The translations under genes and the position numbers were made by a program. 64,000 nucleotides of DNA from Streptomyces sp. R28 (GTDB lineage: Bacteria; Actinomycetota; Actinomycetes; Streptomycetales; Streptomycetaceae): positions 10,467,001-10,531,000 of the forward strand of contig NZ_CP163439.1 in the NCBI RefSeq assembly GCF_041052385.1. Direction: 5' to 3'. The notes under the pieces are model-generated. The model was not told the origin of the DNA, ran no database searches, and was given only the letters and a program-made list of their open reading frames with translations. Shown here one piece after another: positions 52,892 through 61,471 of the stretch; within the stretch, counting starts at the first letter, position 1; every line of letters begins with the position of its first letter.

Positions 52892-54085
52892 TTAGCGGTC
52901 CGACGTCTCGCGGTCAGACGCCTCGCGGTCCGCCGTCTCCGCCTGCTCCTCGACGGCCTTGCTCTCCTGCTCACGGTCCGCGCCGAGCCCGGGCCTGCGA
53001 GCCCAGGCGGGGACCTTGAGGCGCTCGAAGGTCCGGGTCAGCTGCTGGAGTGGGGACGTCGCCGTCCCGGCGTCCGGCTGGGGCCGCGTCTCCGGCTCGG
53101 TCCCGGCGGACTCCCGATAGGCCGCCAGCGCGGCATGCGCCTGCTCGGCGGCCTCCCGGTACAGGTCGCGGGACTTGGTCATCGCCTCGAGCGCCTCGGC
53201 GTACATCGCCACGAGCTTGCGCTCACGGGCGAGTTCCTCCTCGACCGTCAGCAGCCGCCAGTCCTCACGCAGCGCGGTGACGGCCTCCTCGCCGCCCTCC
53301 GGCAACGGGCGCGGCAACGCGGCGAACCGCGTCACGGCGTGGATGAGCTCGGCAGGTTCCGAGCCGTCGAGGAAGACGCTGCGTACGGCGAAGTCGTCGG
53401 CGTCGTAGCCGGACGAGGCCGCGGTTCCCGGCAGCACCACGGCACCACCGCGCGGCACCTGGACGCCGAAGTCCCGCAGGGCCCAGTTCACGACGCGCAG
53501 CTGATGGGGCGCGGCACGATGCTCGACCACCCGGTGCCGCAGGCTCGGCGGCAGCATCCCGGCAAGCGGCACGCGGCCGCGCTCGTCCGTGGTCATCGCC
53601 TCGTGGACGACGACATGGATGCTCCAGCCGTCGCGCGCGGAGTCCCGCAGCACGCGCCGTACGGCCTTGTCGTCCGAGGGGAGGGGGTTGATGTCCGTCA
53701 GGCGCAGGCCCGTGAGGGCATCGTGGTCCCAGGCCGCATCCGGCTCCTGCGGCCAGAACATGGCGGCCGGCGACGGCCAGCGCGGGTCCCACGGGGCCTC
53801 CGCCTCCGCGACCAGCACCCACTCCTGGCCCTCGGCGGAGCCGCGTTCGAGGGTCAGTCGGGCCCGTACGGTCACCGCCTCGGCGACCCGCCATCGAGCT
53901 TCGAAGATCCACTCCTGGGCGCCCTCGGCCTCGGGCACCTCCAGACAGTCGTCTATGATCCGGCTGTCCTTGAGCTGCCGCAGACTGAGCCGGAGTACGT
54001 CTTCCGCGGCGGGGCCGACGTGGCGGCCACGGGCCGACCACACCGAGGGCGGGATCGTGGGGCGGGCGCTGGAGGAGCTGGGCAT
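52892..54085 (-). CDS. Hypothetical protein, 397 residues, with C-terminal coiled coil
   Basis: Starts at ATG 54085. The first 270 residues form one or two globular parts (SLRQLKDSRIIDDCLEVPEA, then EWIFEARWRVAEAVTVRARL, and PSLRHRVVEHRAAPHQLRVV) that I do not recognise. Residues about 295-345 are a likely coiled coil (EEELARERKLVAMYAEALEA), and the C-terminal 25 residues are a charged, repetitive tail (DRE/SDRE). No signal peptide or membrane segment. An inverted repeat lies 20 bases upstream. It converges on the maltokinase-cap gene. Confidence 0.68.
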   Translation of the reverse strand: MPSSSSARPTIPPSVWSARGRHVGPAAEDVLRLSLRQLKDSRIIDDCLEVPEAEGAQEWIFEARWRVAEAVTVRARLTLERGSAEGQEWVLVAEAEAPWDPRWPSPAAMFWPQEPDAAWDHDALTGLRLTDINPLPSDDKAVRRVLRDSARDGWSIHVVVHEAMTTDERGRVPLAGMLPPSLRHRVVEHRAAPHQLRVVNWALRDFGVQVPRGGAVVLPGTAASSGYDADDFAVRSVFLDGSEPAELIHAVTRFAALPRPLPEGGEEAVTALREDWRLLTVEEELARERKLVAMYAEALEAMTKSRDLYREAAEQAHAALAAYRESAGTEPETRPQPDAGTATSPLQQLTRTFERLKVPAWARRPGLGADREQESKAVEEQAETADREASDRETSDR

Positions 54086-54104
54086 GGGTCCATCTGTAGC
54101 CGGG

Positions 54105-54120
54105 GGTACGTGTACGTACC
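54105..54120. promoter_or_regulatory. Inverted repeat upstream of the 397-residue protein
   Basis: GGTACG-TGTA-CGTACC has 6-bp arms with a 4-base spacer, 20 bases before the start codon. It may be an operator or a small hairpin in the leader. Confidence 0.4.
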
Positions 54121-54309
54121 AGTATCGTCGCCGCAGATGGATGCCGATCGGGCGGGGGGGTCCGCACACGGGGTGTGCACGATCCGCACAGCCCGACCGC
54201 CGCTCACTCGTGGCCCGCACCGCGCCCGGTCACGACAATGACTCGGTGAGCAGGGCCCGTCCACCATCCGCATTGGGGCGGGTCCTGCTCACACGTGGCC
54301 GGCGAACGG

Positions 54310-54807
54310 TCAGCCGTGGTAGGTGATGTAGCCGTTCCCGTCCGGGTCGCTGCCGCTCTTGGTGTACGCGTGCGAGTCGGCGCCGGCGCCCGAGGGCTTG
54401 TACAGCTTGATGCTGTCCTTGTCGTTGTTCCACAGGAAGTTGCAGTTGTCGCGGTACACGACGTTCCTGCTGTCGGAGTCGGTGCCGTTGCCGCCCCGGA
54501 GCTTCACGTAGTCACCGGGCTGCAGATAGTGGTTCGCGGTGAAGACGAACTTGTTGGTGCTGCTGGCGTCCCTCACGACGTAACCCTTGAGGTTCACGGT
54601 CGAACTCGACGAATAGTTCTTGATCGTCAGGTATTCCTCGTCGGTGTTGCCGGTGGAGCAGTTGTTGGAGTCGCGTCCGGGCGCGTCGTACTGGATGCCC
54701 TTGATCTTCAGTGCGGACGAGTACTCGGTGGCCTGTGCCGGTACGGCGGACAGCGCGGTGAGCGCGCCGGCCGCGACGGCGGTTGTGGCGACGATGCGTA
54801 TGCGCAT
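54310..54807 (-). CDS. Secreted lamin-tail-domain protein
   Basis: 165 residues. A classical signal peptide (MRIRIVATTAVAAGALTALS...AQA) is cleaved after about residue 26. The mature part is one immunoglobulin-like lamin tail domain: LKIKGIQYDAPGRDSNN, DEEYLTIKNYSSSSTVNLKG and VVYRDNCNFLWNNDKDSIKL are the typical strands of bacterial LTD proteins, with two Cys that could pair. The protein stands alone without a nuclease or hydrolase partner. It may be an exported structural or adhesive protein; function unknown. Confidence 0.85.
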   Translation of the reverse strand: MRIRIVATTAVAAGALTALSAVPAQATEYSSALKIKGIQYDAPGRDSNNCSTGNTDEEYLTIKNYSSSSTVNLKGYVVRDASSTNKFVFTANHYLQPGDYVKLRGGNGTDSDSRNVVYRDNCNFLWNNDKDSIKLYKPSGAGADSHAYTKSGSDPDGNGYITYHG

Positions 54808-54908
54808 GGAGAAATACCCCCCTGTGTGGAACTTCCGTGAAGATCAGGAGTGTATGCAGCACACGCGAGTGCTGTGGTGACTTCACCGAAATGTGAGACT
54901 GGGGCAAG

Positions 54909-55874
54909 TCAGTGCGGGTAGGCCCGCGGTGGCCGCTGGCGCGGGAGCTCGTCGCGGAACTCCGCGATGACCGAGCTGATCTGGCGCATGAGCGCCGTGT
55001 CCTCCAGCCGGTCGAGATAGAGGTTGCGCCGGGCCAGGGCGGGCGCGTCGACGCAGAAGTACTGGGCCATGAGCGGATTGACGAACAGTTCGCTGTTCCT
55101 GGTCCGCTCGGTGAACCGTACGTCGCCGAAGTCACCGCGTACGGCGGCCGCGACGGAGCCCTGGACGATGCTCGGGTGGTCCGGAGTGCACCGCTGGGCA
55201 TGCTCCACCGCGTCGAGGTAGAGGCTGCCCTCGCGGCTGTCGCGCGGCAGCGAGAACGCACCGAGGTAGCCGCCCTCGCGGTCCAGCGCGGCGAGATTCT
55301 CCAGCACCAGGGAGTGGTTGACGCCGTGATAGGCGTCCACCCCGAAGCCGAGGCACGCCACCAGCCGCACGGGAACCTCGTCGAGCCCGGCCACGGCGCC
55401 CAGGCTGGCCATGTCCTCCTCCGGCGTGCCCAGCCCGTTCTCGTCGCCGCGCATCAGGATGTCGGTCCCGCCGTCCACCAGCACGATCGCGTCCACGCCG
55501 CCCAGATGCTCGGCAAGCACGCGGTAAGCGGCTCTGAGCGGCCGGACGCCCGTGAGGGGGAACGCGTACACCGTGTCGGGCAGCCCCTGCCGGGCGAGCC
55601 ATGTGGCCAGCGTCCGCTCGGGGAAGTAGTCGCCGCGGGCCGCGGTGTCCGGGCGTATCGCCGCGACGTCGTGGTCCACCCACACGTCGAGGTCCAGCCC
55701 GTACAGATCCGAGAAGGACAGATTGGCCAGCTGGACCTCCTTGCCGGCCGCCCGCAGCGCGAGGGCCAGCGGCACACCGGCGTACACGTCGAAACCGCCG
55801 CCGGCACCGGCGACGAGCACCCGCCGCGCATCGCGCAGCCGGGTGAAGAAAGGGGGCTCGAGAAGTGAGAACAC
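54909..55874 (-). CDS. DUF1152 domain-containing protein
   Basis: 321-residue cytoplasmic protein from GTG 55874. The start VLVAGAGGGFDVYAGVPLAL and the later IVLVDGGTDILMRGDENGLG match the glycine-rich blocks of DUF1152. Other conserved-looking blocks are NLSFSDLYGLDL and CLGFGVDAYHGVNHSLVLEN. The Rossmann-like alternation suggests a nucleotide- or sugar-binding fold, but no activity has been assigned to the family as far as I know. Confidence 0.83.
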   Translation of the reverse strand: MFSLLEPPFFTRLRDARRVLVAGAGGGFDVYAGVPLALALRAAGKEVQLANLSFSDLYGLDLDVWVDHDVAAIRPDTAARGDYFPERTLATWLARQGLPDTVYAFPLTGVRPLRAAYRVLAEHLGGVDAIVLVDGGTDILMRGDENGLGTPEEDMASLGAVAGLDEVPVRLVACLGFGVDAYHGVNHSLVLENLAALDREGGYLGAFSLPRDSREGSLYLDAVEHAQRCTPDHPSIVQGSVAAAVRGDFGDVRFTERTRNSELFVNPLMAQYFCVDAPALARRNLYLDRLEDTALMRQISSVIAEFRDELPRQRPPRAYPH

Positions 55875-55970
55875 CGGGGGACGTTAACAGGCGGCGATCA
55901 CCTCGGAGAGGGGAAAGCGAGAGAGGGCCGGGGAATGAACCCCGGCCCTCTCTCCGTCTCCGTAGGCGAC

Positions 55971-57335
55971 TTACGCGCCGCTCTCCCGGAGCATGTCCTC
56001 GCGCTCGACGATCTTCACGCGCTCACGGGCCTGCGGCTCGCCCAGCGCCTTTTCGGCGGCGTCGAGCTTGTACCAGCCGTCCCAGGTGGTGAAGCGGATC
56101 TCGTGCTCGGCGAGGAACGCCTCCACGGCCTCCGGCTCGGGCGAACCCGGCGTCTGCAGACGGCCGTTCGCGAAGTCGTCCAGCAGGTTCGCCACTGTCT
56201 CGTTGGCGTCGCCCTTGGTGTGGCCGATGAGGCCCACGGGGCCGCGCCGGATCCAGCCGGTGACGTACGTCGACTGCAGGTGCTCGCCGGACTCCTGTAT
56301 GACCCGGCCGCCCTCGTCCGGGACGGTGCCCGAGTCGATGTCCCAGGGCAGCTTGGGGAGTTTGTCGGAGAGGTAGCCGACGGCGCGGTAGATCGCGGTG
56401 ACGTCCCAGTCCTTGAACTCGCCGGTGCCCTTGACGTTGCCCGTGCCGTCGAGCGCGGTGCGCTCGGTGCGCAGGCCGACGACCTTGCCGTCCTCGCCGA
56501 GGATCTCCGAGGGCGACTCGAAGAAGTGCAGGAACAGCTTGTGCGGGCGGTCGCCGACATCGCGGATCGCCCACTTCTCCAGCGTCTTGGCGACCATGTC
56601 GGCCTGCTTGTTGCCGCGCCGGGTCTCGATCGAGCCCTCGTCGTAGTCGATGTCCTCGGGGTCGACGATGACCTCGATGGTGGGGGAGTGGTCCAGCTCG
56701 CGCAGCTCCATCGGGGAGAACTTCGCCTGCGCCGGACCACGGCGGCCGAAGACGTGGACCTCCAGCGCCTTGTTGGCCTTGAGGCCCTCGTAGACGTTCG
56801 GCGGGATCTCCGTGGGCAGCAGCTCGTCCGCGGTCTTGGCGAGGATGCGGGCCACGTCGAGGGCGACGTTGCCGACGCCGAGCACGGCGACCTTCTCCGC
56901 CTCCAGCGGCCAGGTGCGCGGCACGTCCGGGTGGCCGTCGTACCAGGAGACGAAGTCCGCGGCGCCGTACGATCCGTCGAGCTCGATACCCGGGATCGAC
57001 AGGTCCCGGTCGGCCGTCGCGCCGGTCGAGAAGATCACGGCGTCGTAGAACGCGCGCAGATCGTCCAGGCTGATGTCGGTCGGGTAGTCGACGTTGCCGA
57101 AGAGACGGATCTGCGGTTTGTCGAGCACCTGGTGGAGGGCCGTGATGATGCCCTTGATGCGGGGGTGGTCGGGCGCGACGCCGTAACGGATCAGGCCGAA
57201 CGGCGCCGGCATGCGCTCGAAGAGGTCGATGGACACGCCGGGTTCGGCGGCCACGTCGGACTTGAGCAGGGCGTCGGCGGGGTAGATCCCGGCGGGGCCG
57301 GCTCCGACGATGGCTACCCGCAGGGGGCGGGGCAT
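55971..57335 (-). CDS. fprA: Ferredoxin--NADP+ reductase, adrenodoxin reductase type
   Basis: 454-residue flavoprotein resembling mycobacterial FprA. FAD motif GAGPAG (11-16) is followed by FERMPAPFGLIRYGVAPDHP, then the NADP motif VLGVGNVALDVARIL, VFGRRGPAQAKFSPMELREL, and GWIRRGPVGLIGHTKGDANE near the C-terminus. ATG 57335 follows GAAGGGA. It passes electrons between NADPH and ferredoxins, for example for cytochromes P450 or Fe-S assembly. A DmdR/IdeR-like iron box at 57382-57400 suggests iron-dependent control. Confidence 0.93.
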   Translation of the reverse strand: MPRPLRVAIVGAGPAGIYPADALLKSDVAAEPGVSIDLFERMPAPFGLIRYGVAPDHPRIKGIITALHQVLDKPQIRLFGNVDYPTDISLDDLRAFYDAVIFSTGATADRDLSIPGIELDGSYGAADFVSWYDGHPDVPRTWPLEAEKVAVLGVGNVALDVARILAKTADELLPTEIPPNVYEGLKANKALEVHVFGRRGPAQAKFSPMELRELDHSPTIEVIVDPEDIDYDEGSIETRRGNKQADMVAKTLEKWAIRDVGDRPHKLFLHFFESPSEILGEDGKVVGLRTERTALDGTGNVKGTGEFKDWDVTAIYRAVGYLSDKLPKLPWDIDSGTVPDEGGRVIQESGEHLQSTYVTGWIRRGPVGLIGHTKGDANETVANLLDDFANGRLQTPGSPEPEAVEAFLAEHEIRFTTWDGWYKLDAAEKALGEPQARERVKIVEREDMLRESGA

Positions 57336-57381
57336 GATCAGGGTCCCTTCGAGTGGCGACAAACGATCTCGTCGGGAAGCC

Positions 57382-57400
57382 TAAACTAAGGCAAGCCTAA
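57382..57400 (-). promoter_or_regulatory. Candidate iron box (DmdR/IdeR family)
   Basis: On the minus strand TTAGGCTTGCCTTAGTTTA matches the DtxR-type consensus TTAGGTTAGCCTAACCTAA at 13 of 19 positions by my count, 47 bases upstream of the reductase start. The left half is the better half. Confidence 0.45.
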
Positions 57401-57540
57401 GCCGGTATACGGGTCCGGTCTATGAGCTCATAAAGCGACCTTATGAGGTGTCCGGGCCGCGCCGGACACTCTCTCATGCCGGGCTGGGGGCGCGTTGGGC
57501 GAGGTCCGGCGCCCCGTTCGGCCGGGGCGCCGGGTACTGC

Positions 57541-58359
57541 TCAGCCGATGTGGTAACTGTCCCCGTACACCTTCCAGTCGAGCGGTGGATCGAGGTCGAG
57601 GTTGCCCTTGCGCAGGAACACCCGCTGGGCGGTGTCGACCCGGCTCGTGTCGCTGTGGGCCTCCTCCTGCTTCATGGCCCACACCCGCGCGTCCAGGAAG
57701 GCGTCGAGGTAGGTGACTTCGTCGCCGCCCTGGGCCGGCGGCCGGGTCCGGTTCAGGGCGCGCCTGCGGATGTTGCGGAAGCTGGTGGGGTCGTCGCCGT
57801 CGCCGTGCATGACGATGGCGTCGTAGTACGCGAACTGGCCGAGCGCCCGCAGGCCGTCGGTCCTGCCCTGCCGTACGGCCGGGTTGAAGTACACCCGGTC
57901 GCGTTCGTCGTTCTGTGCCTGCCGGAACGCCTGGTCCTGTGCGGCGCGGGCCCAGTCGCGGGGGAAGTTCGGGTCGAGCCCTTCGTGCGAGTCGGTGCCG
58001 TTCACCCGGCGCAGCGCCGGCAGGTACCTGGCGAGAACGTTGCCGGGGCGGCGGTCGGCGTACAGCTCGACGAGGTCGAGCATGTCGCCCGTGCCGGAGC
58101 AGAAGCCGATGATGCCGGCGGTGTAGCCGCGGCCGTCGCCGATGTCCTCGATGTACCTGTACTGCGCCTTCCAGTCGAGCGAGGAGTTCTCCGCGCTCGA
58201 CACCAGCTGCATGGCGATCTCCTTCTTCGCCGGGTCGTCGAGTCCCGCGGCGGCGCAGAGTGCGGCGGCGCGTCGAGGAGTGAGGAGCGGGGCTGACGCC
58301 AAGGACGCGCCGATGAGAGCGAGCAGGGTGCGGCGCGACGTGTGCGTGGGGTGTTTCAC
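57541..58359 (-). CDS. csn: Secreted chitosanase, glycoside hydrolase family 46
   Basis: 272 residues. The signal peptide has twin Arg (TSRRTLLALIGASL), suggesting Tat export, with cleavage near residues 32-36. The catalytic pair is Glu57 (SSAENSSLDW) and Asp75 (IEDIGDGRGYTAG), 18 residues apart as in the Streptomyces N174 enzyme; FCSGTGDMLDLVE follows. It hydrolyses chitosan outside the cell. The start is GTG 58359. A perfect TAGGAAA-G-TTTCCTA palindrome upstream resembles the operator type described for actinobacterial chitosanase genes. Confidence 0.93.
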   Translation of the reverse strand: MKHPTHTSRRTLLALIGASLASAPLLTPRRAAALCAAAGLDDPAKKEIAMQLVSSAENSSLDWKAQYRYIEDIGDGRGYTAGIIGFCSGTGDMLDLVELYADRRPGNVLARYLPALRRVNGTDSHEGLDPNFPRDWARAAQDQAFRQAQNDERDRVYFNPAVRQGRTDGLRALGQFAYYDAIVMHGDGDDPTSFRNIRRRALNRTRPPAQGGDEVTYLDAFLDARVWAMKQEEAHSDTSRVDTAQRVFLRKGNLDLDPPLDWKVYGDSYHIG

Positions 58360-58408
58360 GGCGGCTCCAAGTTCTGGTGGGGGGTGGGGAGTTGGCCGTA
58401 ACCACTGA

Positions 58409-58423
58409 TAGGAAAGTTTCCTA
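58409..58423. promoter_or_regulatory. Palindromic operator of the chitosanase gene
   Basis: TAGGAAA-G-TTTCCTA is a perfect 7+1+7 dyad, 50 bases upstream of the chitosanase start. Its place and form suggest a CsnR-type (ROK family) repressor site. Confidence 0.6.
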
Positions 58424-58531
58424 CCAGAGGCGGATCGCGAGTGGTACCCGTCGCGTCAAAGGTTCGTACCTATGTACAACGGCCGTGTACGAACGGCCGT
58501 TGCGCAAACGGGCGGGCACAAAAGGCGCCCG

Positions 58532-61309
58532 CTACGGCAGCGGCTGCTCCGCCCAGATCACCTTGCCGGTGGGCGGGTACCGCGTACCCCATCGCTCGGC
58601 GAGCTGCGCCACGAGGAACAGGCCGCGCCCGCCCTCGTCCGTCATGGCCGCGTAGCGCAGATGCGGCGAGGTGCTGCTGGCGTCGAAGACCTCGCAGATC
58701 AGAGTGCGGTCGCGCAGCATGCGCACGCTGATCGGGTCACCGCCGTACCGGATCGCGTTGGTGACCAGCTCGCTCAGGATCAGCTCGGTGGTGAAGGACA
58801 GGTCCTCCAGTCCCCACCTCTCCAGCGTCCGCGTCACATCGGAGCGCACCTGGGCGACGGCCGCCGGATCGGACGGGACCTGCCACTCGGCGACCAGGTC
58901 GGTGCCGAGCGCCCGCGTCCGCGCCACGAGCAGCGCGATGTCGTCGCTCGGCCGCTCGGGCAGCCGGCCCTCCAGTACGGACTGGCAGGTCTCCTCCGGC
59001 GACCGGCCGGCCCGGGCCAGCGCGGCCCGCAGCAGCTCCAGTCCCTCGTCGATGTCCCGCTCCCGGTCCTCCACGAGCCCGTCCGTGTAGAGCACGAGCC
59101 GGCTGTCCTGCGCCAGCTCCAGCTCGGCCGTCTCGAACGGCAGCCCGCCCAGGCCCAGTGGGGGACCGGCGGGCACGTCGGGGAACTCGACGGTGCCGTC
59201 CGGCCGGATCAGGGCCGGCGGTGGATGTCCGGCGCGGGCGATGGTGCACCGCCGGGAGACCGGGTCGTAGATCGCGTACAGACAGGTCGCGCCGGCCACC
59301 GGAGCGCTCTCGCCCTCCTCCGCCTCGTCCTGGTCGATACGGGCGACCAGCTCGTCGAGGAGTGCGAGCAGCTCGTCGGGCGGCAGGTCCAGGGCGGAGA
59401 AGTTGTGCACGGCCGTACGCAGCCGTCCCATCGTGGCCGCCGCGTGCAGCCCGTGGCCGACGACGTCCCCCACCACCAGCGCCACCCGGGCACCGGACAG
59501 CGGCAGCACGTCGAACCAGTCGCCGCCCACCCCGGCCTGCGCCGGCAGATACCGGTAGGCGATGTCCAGCGCGTTCTGCTCGGGCAGCCGGCGGGGCAGC
59601 AGGCTGCGCTGCAGGGTCACCGCCATGCTGTGCTCGCGCGTGTACCGGCGGGCGTTGTCGATGGACACCGCCGCCCGCGCGACCAGCTCCTCGGCGAGTG
59701 CGACCTCGTCGGCGTCGAACGGCTCGCCCTTCTGCGACCGCCAGAAACTGACCACGCCCAGCACCAGGGAGCCCGCCCTGAGCGGTACTGCGATCAGTGA
59801 GTGGATGCCGAAGTCCATGACCTGCGCCGACCGCTCCAGATCCTGGGCGCGCCAGCCCAGCGCCTTCTGCAGCCGCGGCTCGACGACGGCCTGCCCGTCA
59901 GTGAGCGCACGGGCCTGCGGCGAGGAGTCGACGAACCGGAGGTGCTCGCCCACCGGGTGCAGCGGGGCGTCCTTGCGTATCCCGCTGGACGCCGTACGCC
60001 TGAGCCGGGTCACCGCCTCCGGCTGCCCGCCGGCCAGCACCGCGTCGAACAGGTCGACGGTGGCGTAGTCCGCGAACCGGGGCACCGCGAGCTCCGCCAG
60101 CTCCTCGGCGGTACGGGTGACGTCCAGACTGGTGCCGATGCCGACACCGGCGTCGTACAGCATGTTCAGGCGCTCGCGGGCCTCCTCGGCCCGGCCGGAC
60201 AGGGCCCGCAGCTCCGTCGAGTCGCGGAGCGTGGCGACGCTGCCGGAGGGCCGGCCCCTGAGGTGGGTGGGGCGCTGGTTGACGGCGAGCAGCCGGTCCT
60301 TGACCAGGTGCACCTCGTCCGTGGCCATCCGGCCCGAGTCCAGCAGTTCGGCGGTGTCGGCGGCGAGACCGAGGTCGATCACCCGGCGTCCCTCGGCGTC
60401 CTCGGGCAGGTCGAGCAGGCGGTGCGCCTCGTCGTTGGCGAGCAGCAGCCGCCCCTCGTCGCCGACGATGATCACGCCCTCCCGGACAGCGTGCAGGACG
60501 GCGTCGTGGTGCTCGTACATCCGGGTCATCTCGTCCGGCCCGAGACCGTGCGTCTGCCGCAGCAACCGCTTGCTGACCAGTGCCGTGCCCGCCGTGGACA
60601 GGGCGAGGGCGACCGCCGCTGCGGTGAGGACCAGCGGCAGCTGCCGGTCCGCGGTGCCGCCCACGGTCTTCGTCGTGATCCCGGCCGACACCAGGCCCAC
60701 GACCTTCCCGTCGGGGTCCTTGATGGGGACGACCGCCTGCACGAGCGGGCCGATGGTCCCCGTGATGTGCTCGACCACGACCTTCCCGGCCAGCGCGGGG
60801 TCCAGGGTCCCGACGAACTTCTTCCCGATGCGGTCGGGCTTGGGGTGGGTGAAGCGGATGCCGTCGGTGTTCATGACGACGATGAAGTCCACATCGGTCG
60901 CCTCGCGCGCCGCCTCGGCCCGCGGCTGCAGAATGGCGGTGGGATCCGGACTGTCCAGCGCCTCCCGGGTGCCGGGCGCGTTCGCGAACGCCTCGGCGAC
61001 CGCCACCGAACGGTTGCGTGCCTCCTGCGTGGTGTCGTAGCGCGTCTGCAGCACCAGCGCCACCACCGCGGCGACGACCAGCAGCAGCACGACCACCACT
61101 TGCAGCAGGAACACCTGCCCGGCGACGCTGCGCCCGCTCAGCGCCGACCGCACCCTGGCCAGCGGGCCCTTTCGCTGCCCGTCGGCGAGCGGATCGCGCG
61201 GGATCCCCCGTTCGGGCACCCCAAAGACGCGGTCGGGCGCACCTCTGGTGCGCCGATCGCTAGGACGACGGGCCGACCGGGCCCCGGATCGACCCGATAG
61301 TCGGACCAT
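58532..61309 (-). CDS. Membrane sensor SpoIIE-type PP2C phosphatase with PAS, GAF and ATPase domains
   Basis: 925 residues. A membrane helix (about 65-90) and a second one (about 225-245) flank an extracytoplasmic PDC/Cache-like sensor (DVDFIVVMNTDGIRFTHPKP). Then come a PAS domain (about 265-375), a GAF domain (about 390-560), a SpoIIE phosphatase (about 575-785, with GGDWFDVLPL, VVGDVVGHG and GHPPPALI) and a C-terminal RsbW-like HATPase (about 790-925, with SELVTNAIRYG and GGRGLFLVAQL). It likely controls an anti-sigma/anti-anti-sigma partner switch. ATG 61309 has a poor ribosome site, so the start is uncertain. Confidence 0.9.
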   Translation of the reverse strand: MVRLSGRSGARSARRPSDRRTRGAPDRVFGVPERGIPRDPLADGQRKGPLARVRSALSGRSVAGQVFLLQVVVVLLLVVAAVVALVLQTRYDTTQEARNRSVAVAEAFANAPGTREALDSPDPTAILQPRAEAAREATDVDFIVVMNTDGIRFTHPKPDRIGKKFVGTLDPALAGKVVVEHITGTIGPLVQAVVPIKDPDGKVVGLVSAGITTKTVGGTADRQLPLVLTAAAVALALSTAGTALVSKRLLRQTHGLGPDEMTRMYEHHDAVLHAVREGVIIVGDEGRLLLANDEAHRLLDLPEDAEGRRVIDLGLAADTAELLDSGRMATDEVHLVKDRLLAVNQRPTHLRGRPSGSVATLRDSTELRALSGRAEEARERLNMLYDAGVGIGTSLDVTRTAEELAELAVPRFADYATVDLFDAVLAGGQPEAVTRLRRTASSGIRKDAPLHPVGEHLRFVDSSPQARALTDGQAVVEPRLQKALGWRAQDLERSAQVMDFGIHSLIAVPLRAGSLVLGVVSFWRSQKGEPFDADEVALAEELVARAAVSIDNARRYTREHSMAVTLQRSLLPRRLPEQNALDIAYRYLPAQAGVGGDWFDVLPLSGARVALVVGDVVGHGLHAAATMGRLRTAVHNFSALDLPPDELLALLDELVARIDQDEAEEGESAPVAGATCLYAIYDPVSRRCTIARAGHPPPALIRPDGTVEFPDVPAGPPLGLGGLPFETAELELAQDSRLVLYTDGLVEDRERDIDEGLELLRAALARAGRSPEETCQSVLEGRLPERPSDDIALLVARTRALGTDLVAEWQVPSDPAAVAQVRSDVTRTLERWGLEDLSFTTELILSELVTNAIRYGGDPISVRMLRDRTLICEVFDASSTSPHLRYAAMTDEGGRGLFLVAQLAERWGTRYPPTGKVIWAEQPLP

Positions 61310-61471
61310 GTGCCCATGTCTACACTGCCGCGCCCCAGGAGGCGAGAGACGTCACGGACCGTGACAGGACCTGCTGTCTCTCTCACACGACGATCACACA
61401 AGTGAGGGTCGGCTCCGCGCAACTCCCGTCCCCACGCCAGGGTTACGCCGCCCGGCGTCCTCGGCGCGTCC

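Noticed and set aside
52616..54241. 541-codon plus-strand frame
   Set aside because: Its first part runs out of frame through the maltokinase-cap gene and the rest is antisense to the 397-residue protein, which has a coherent coiled coil and a good start.
59801..61300. 499-codon plus-strand frame opposite the SpoIIE gene
   Set aside because: Composition is rich in G, R, V and Q, as in typical antisense shadows; the opposite strand has unmistakable PAS, GAF and SpoIIE motifs.
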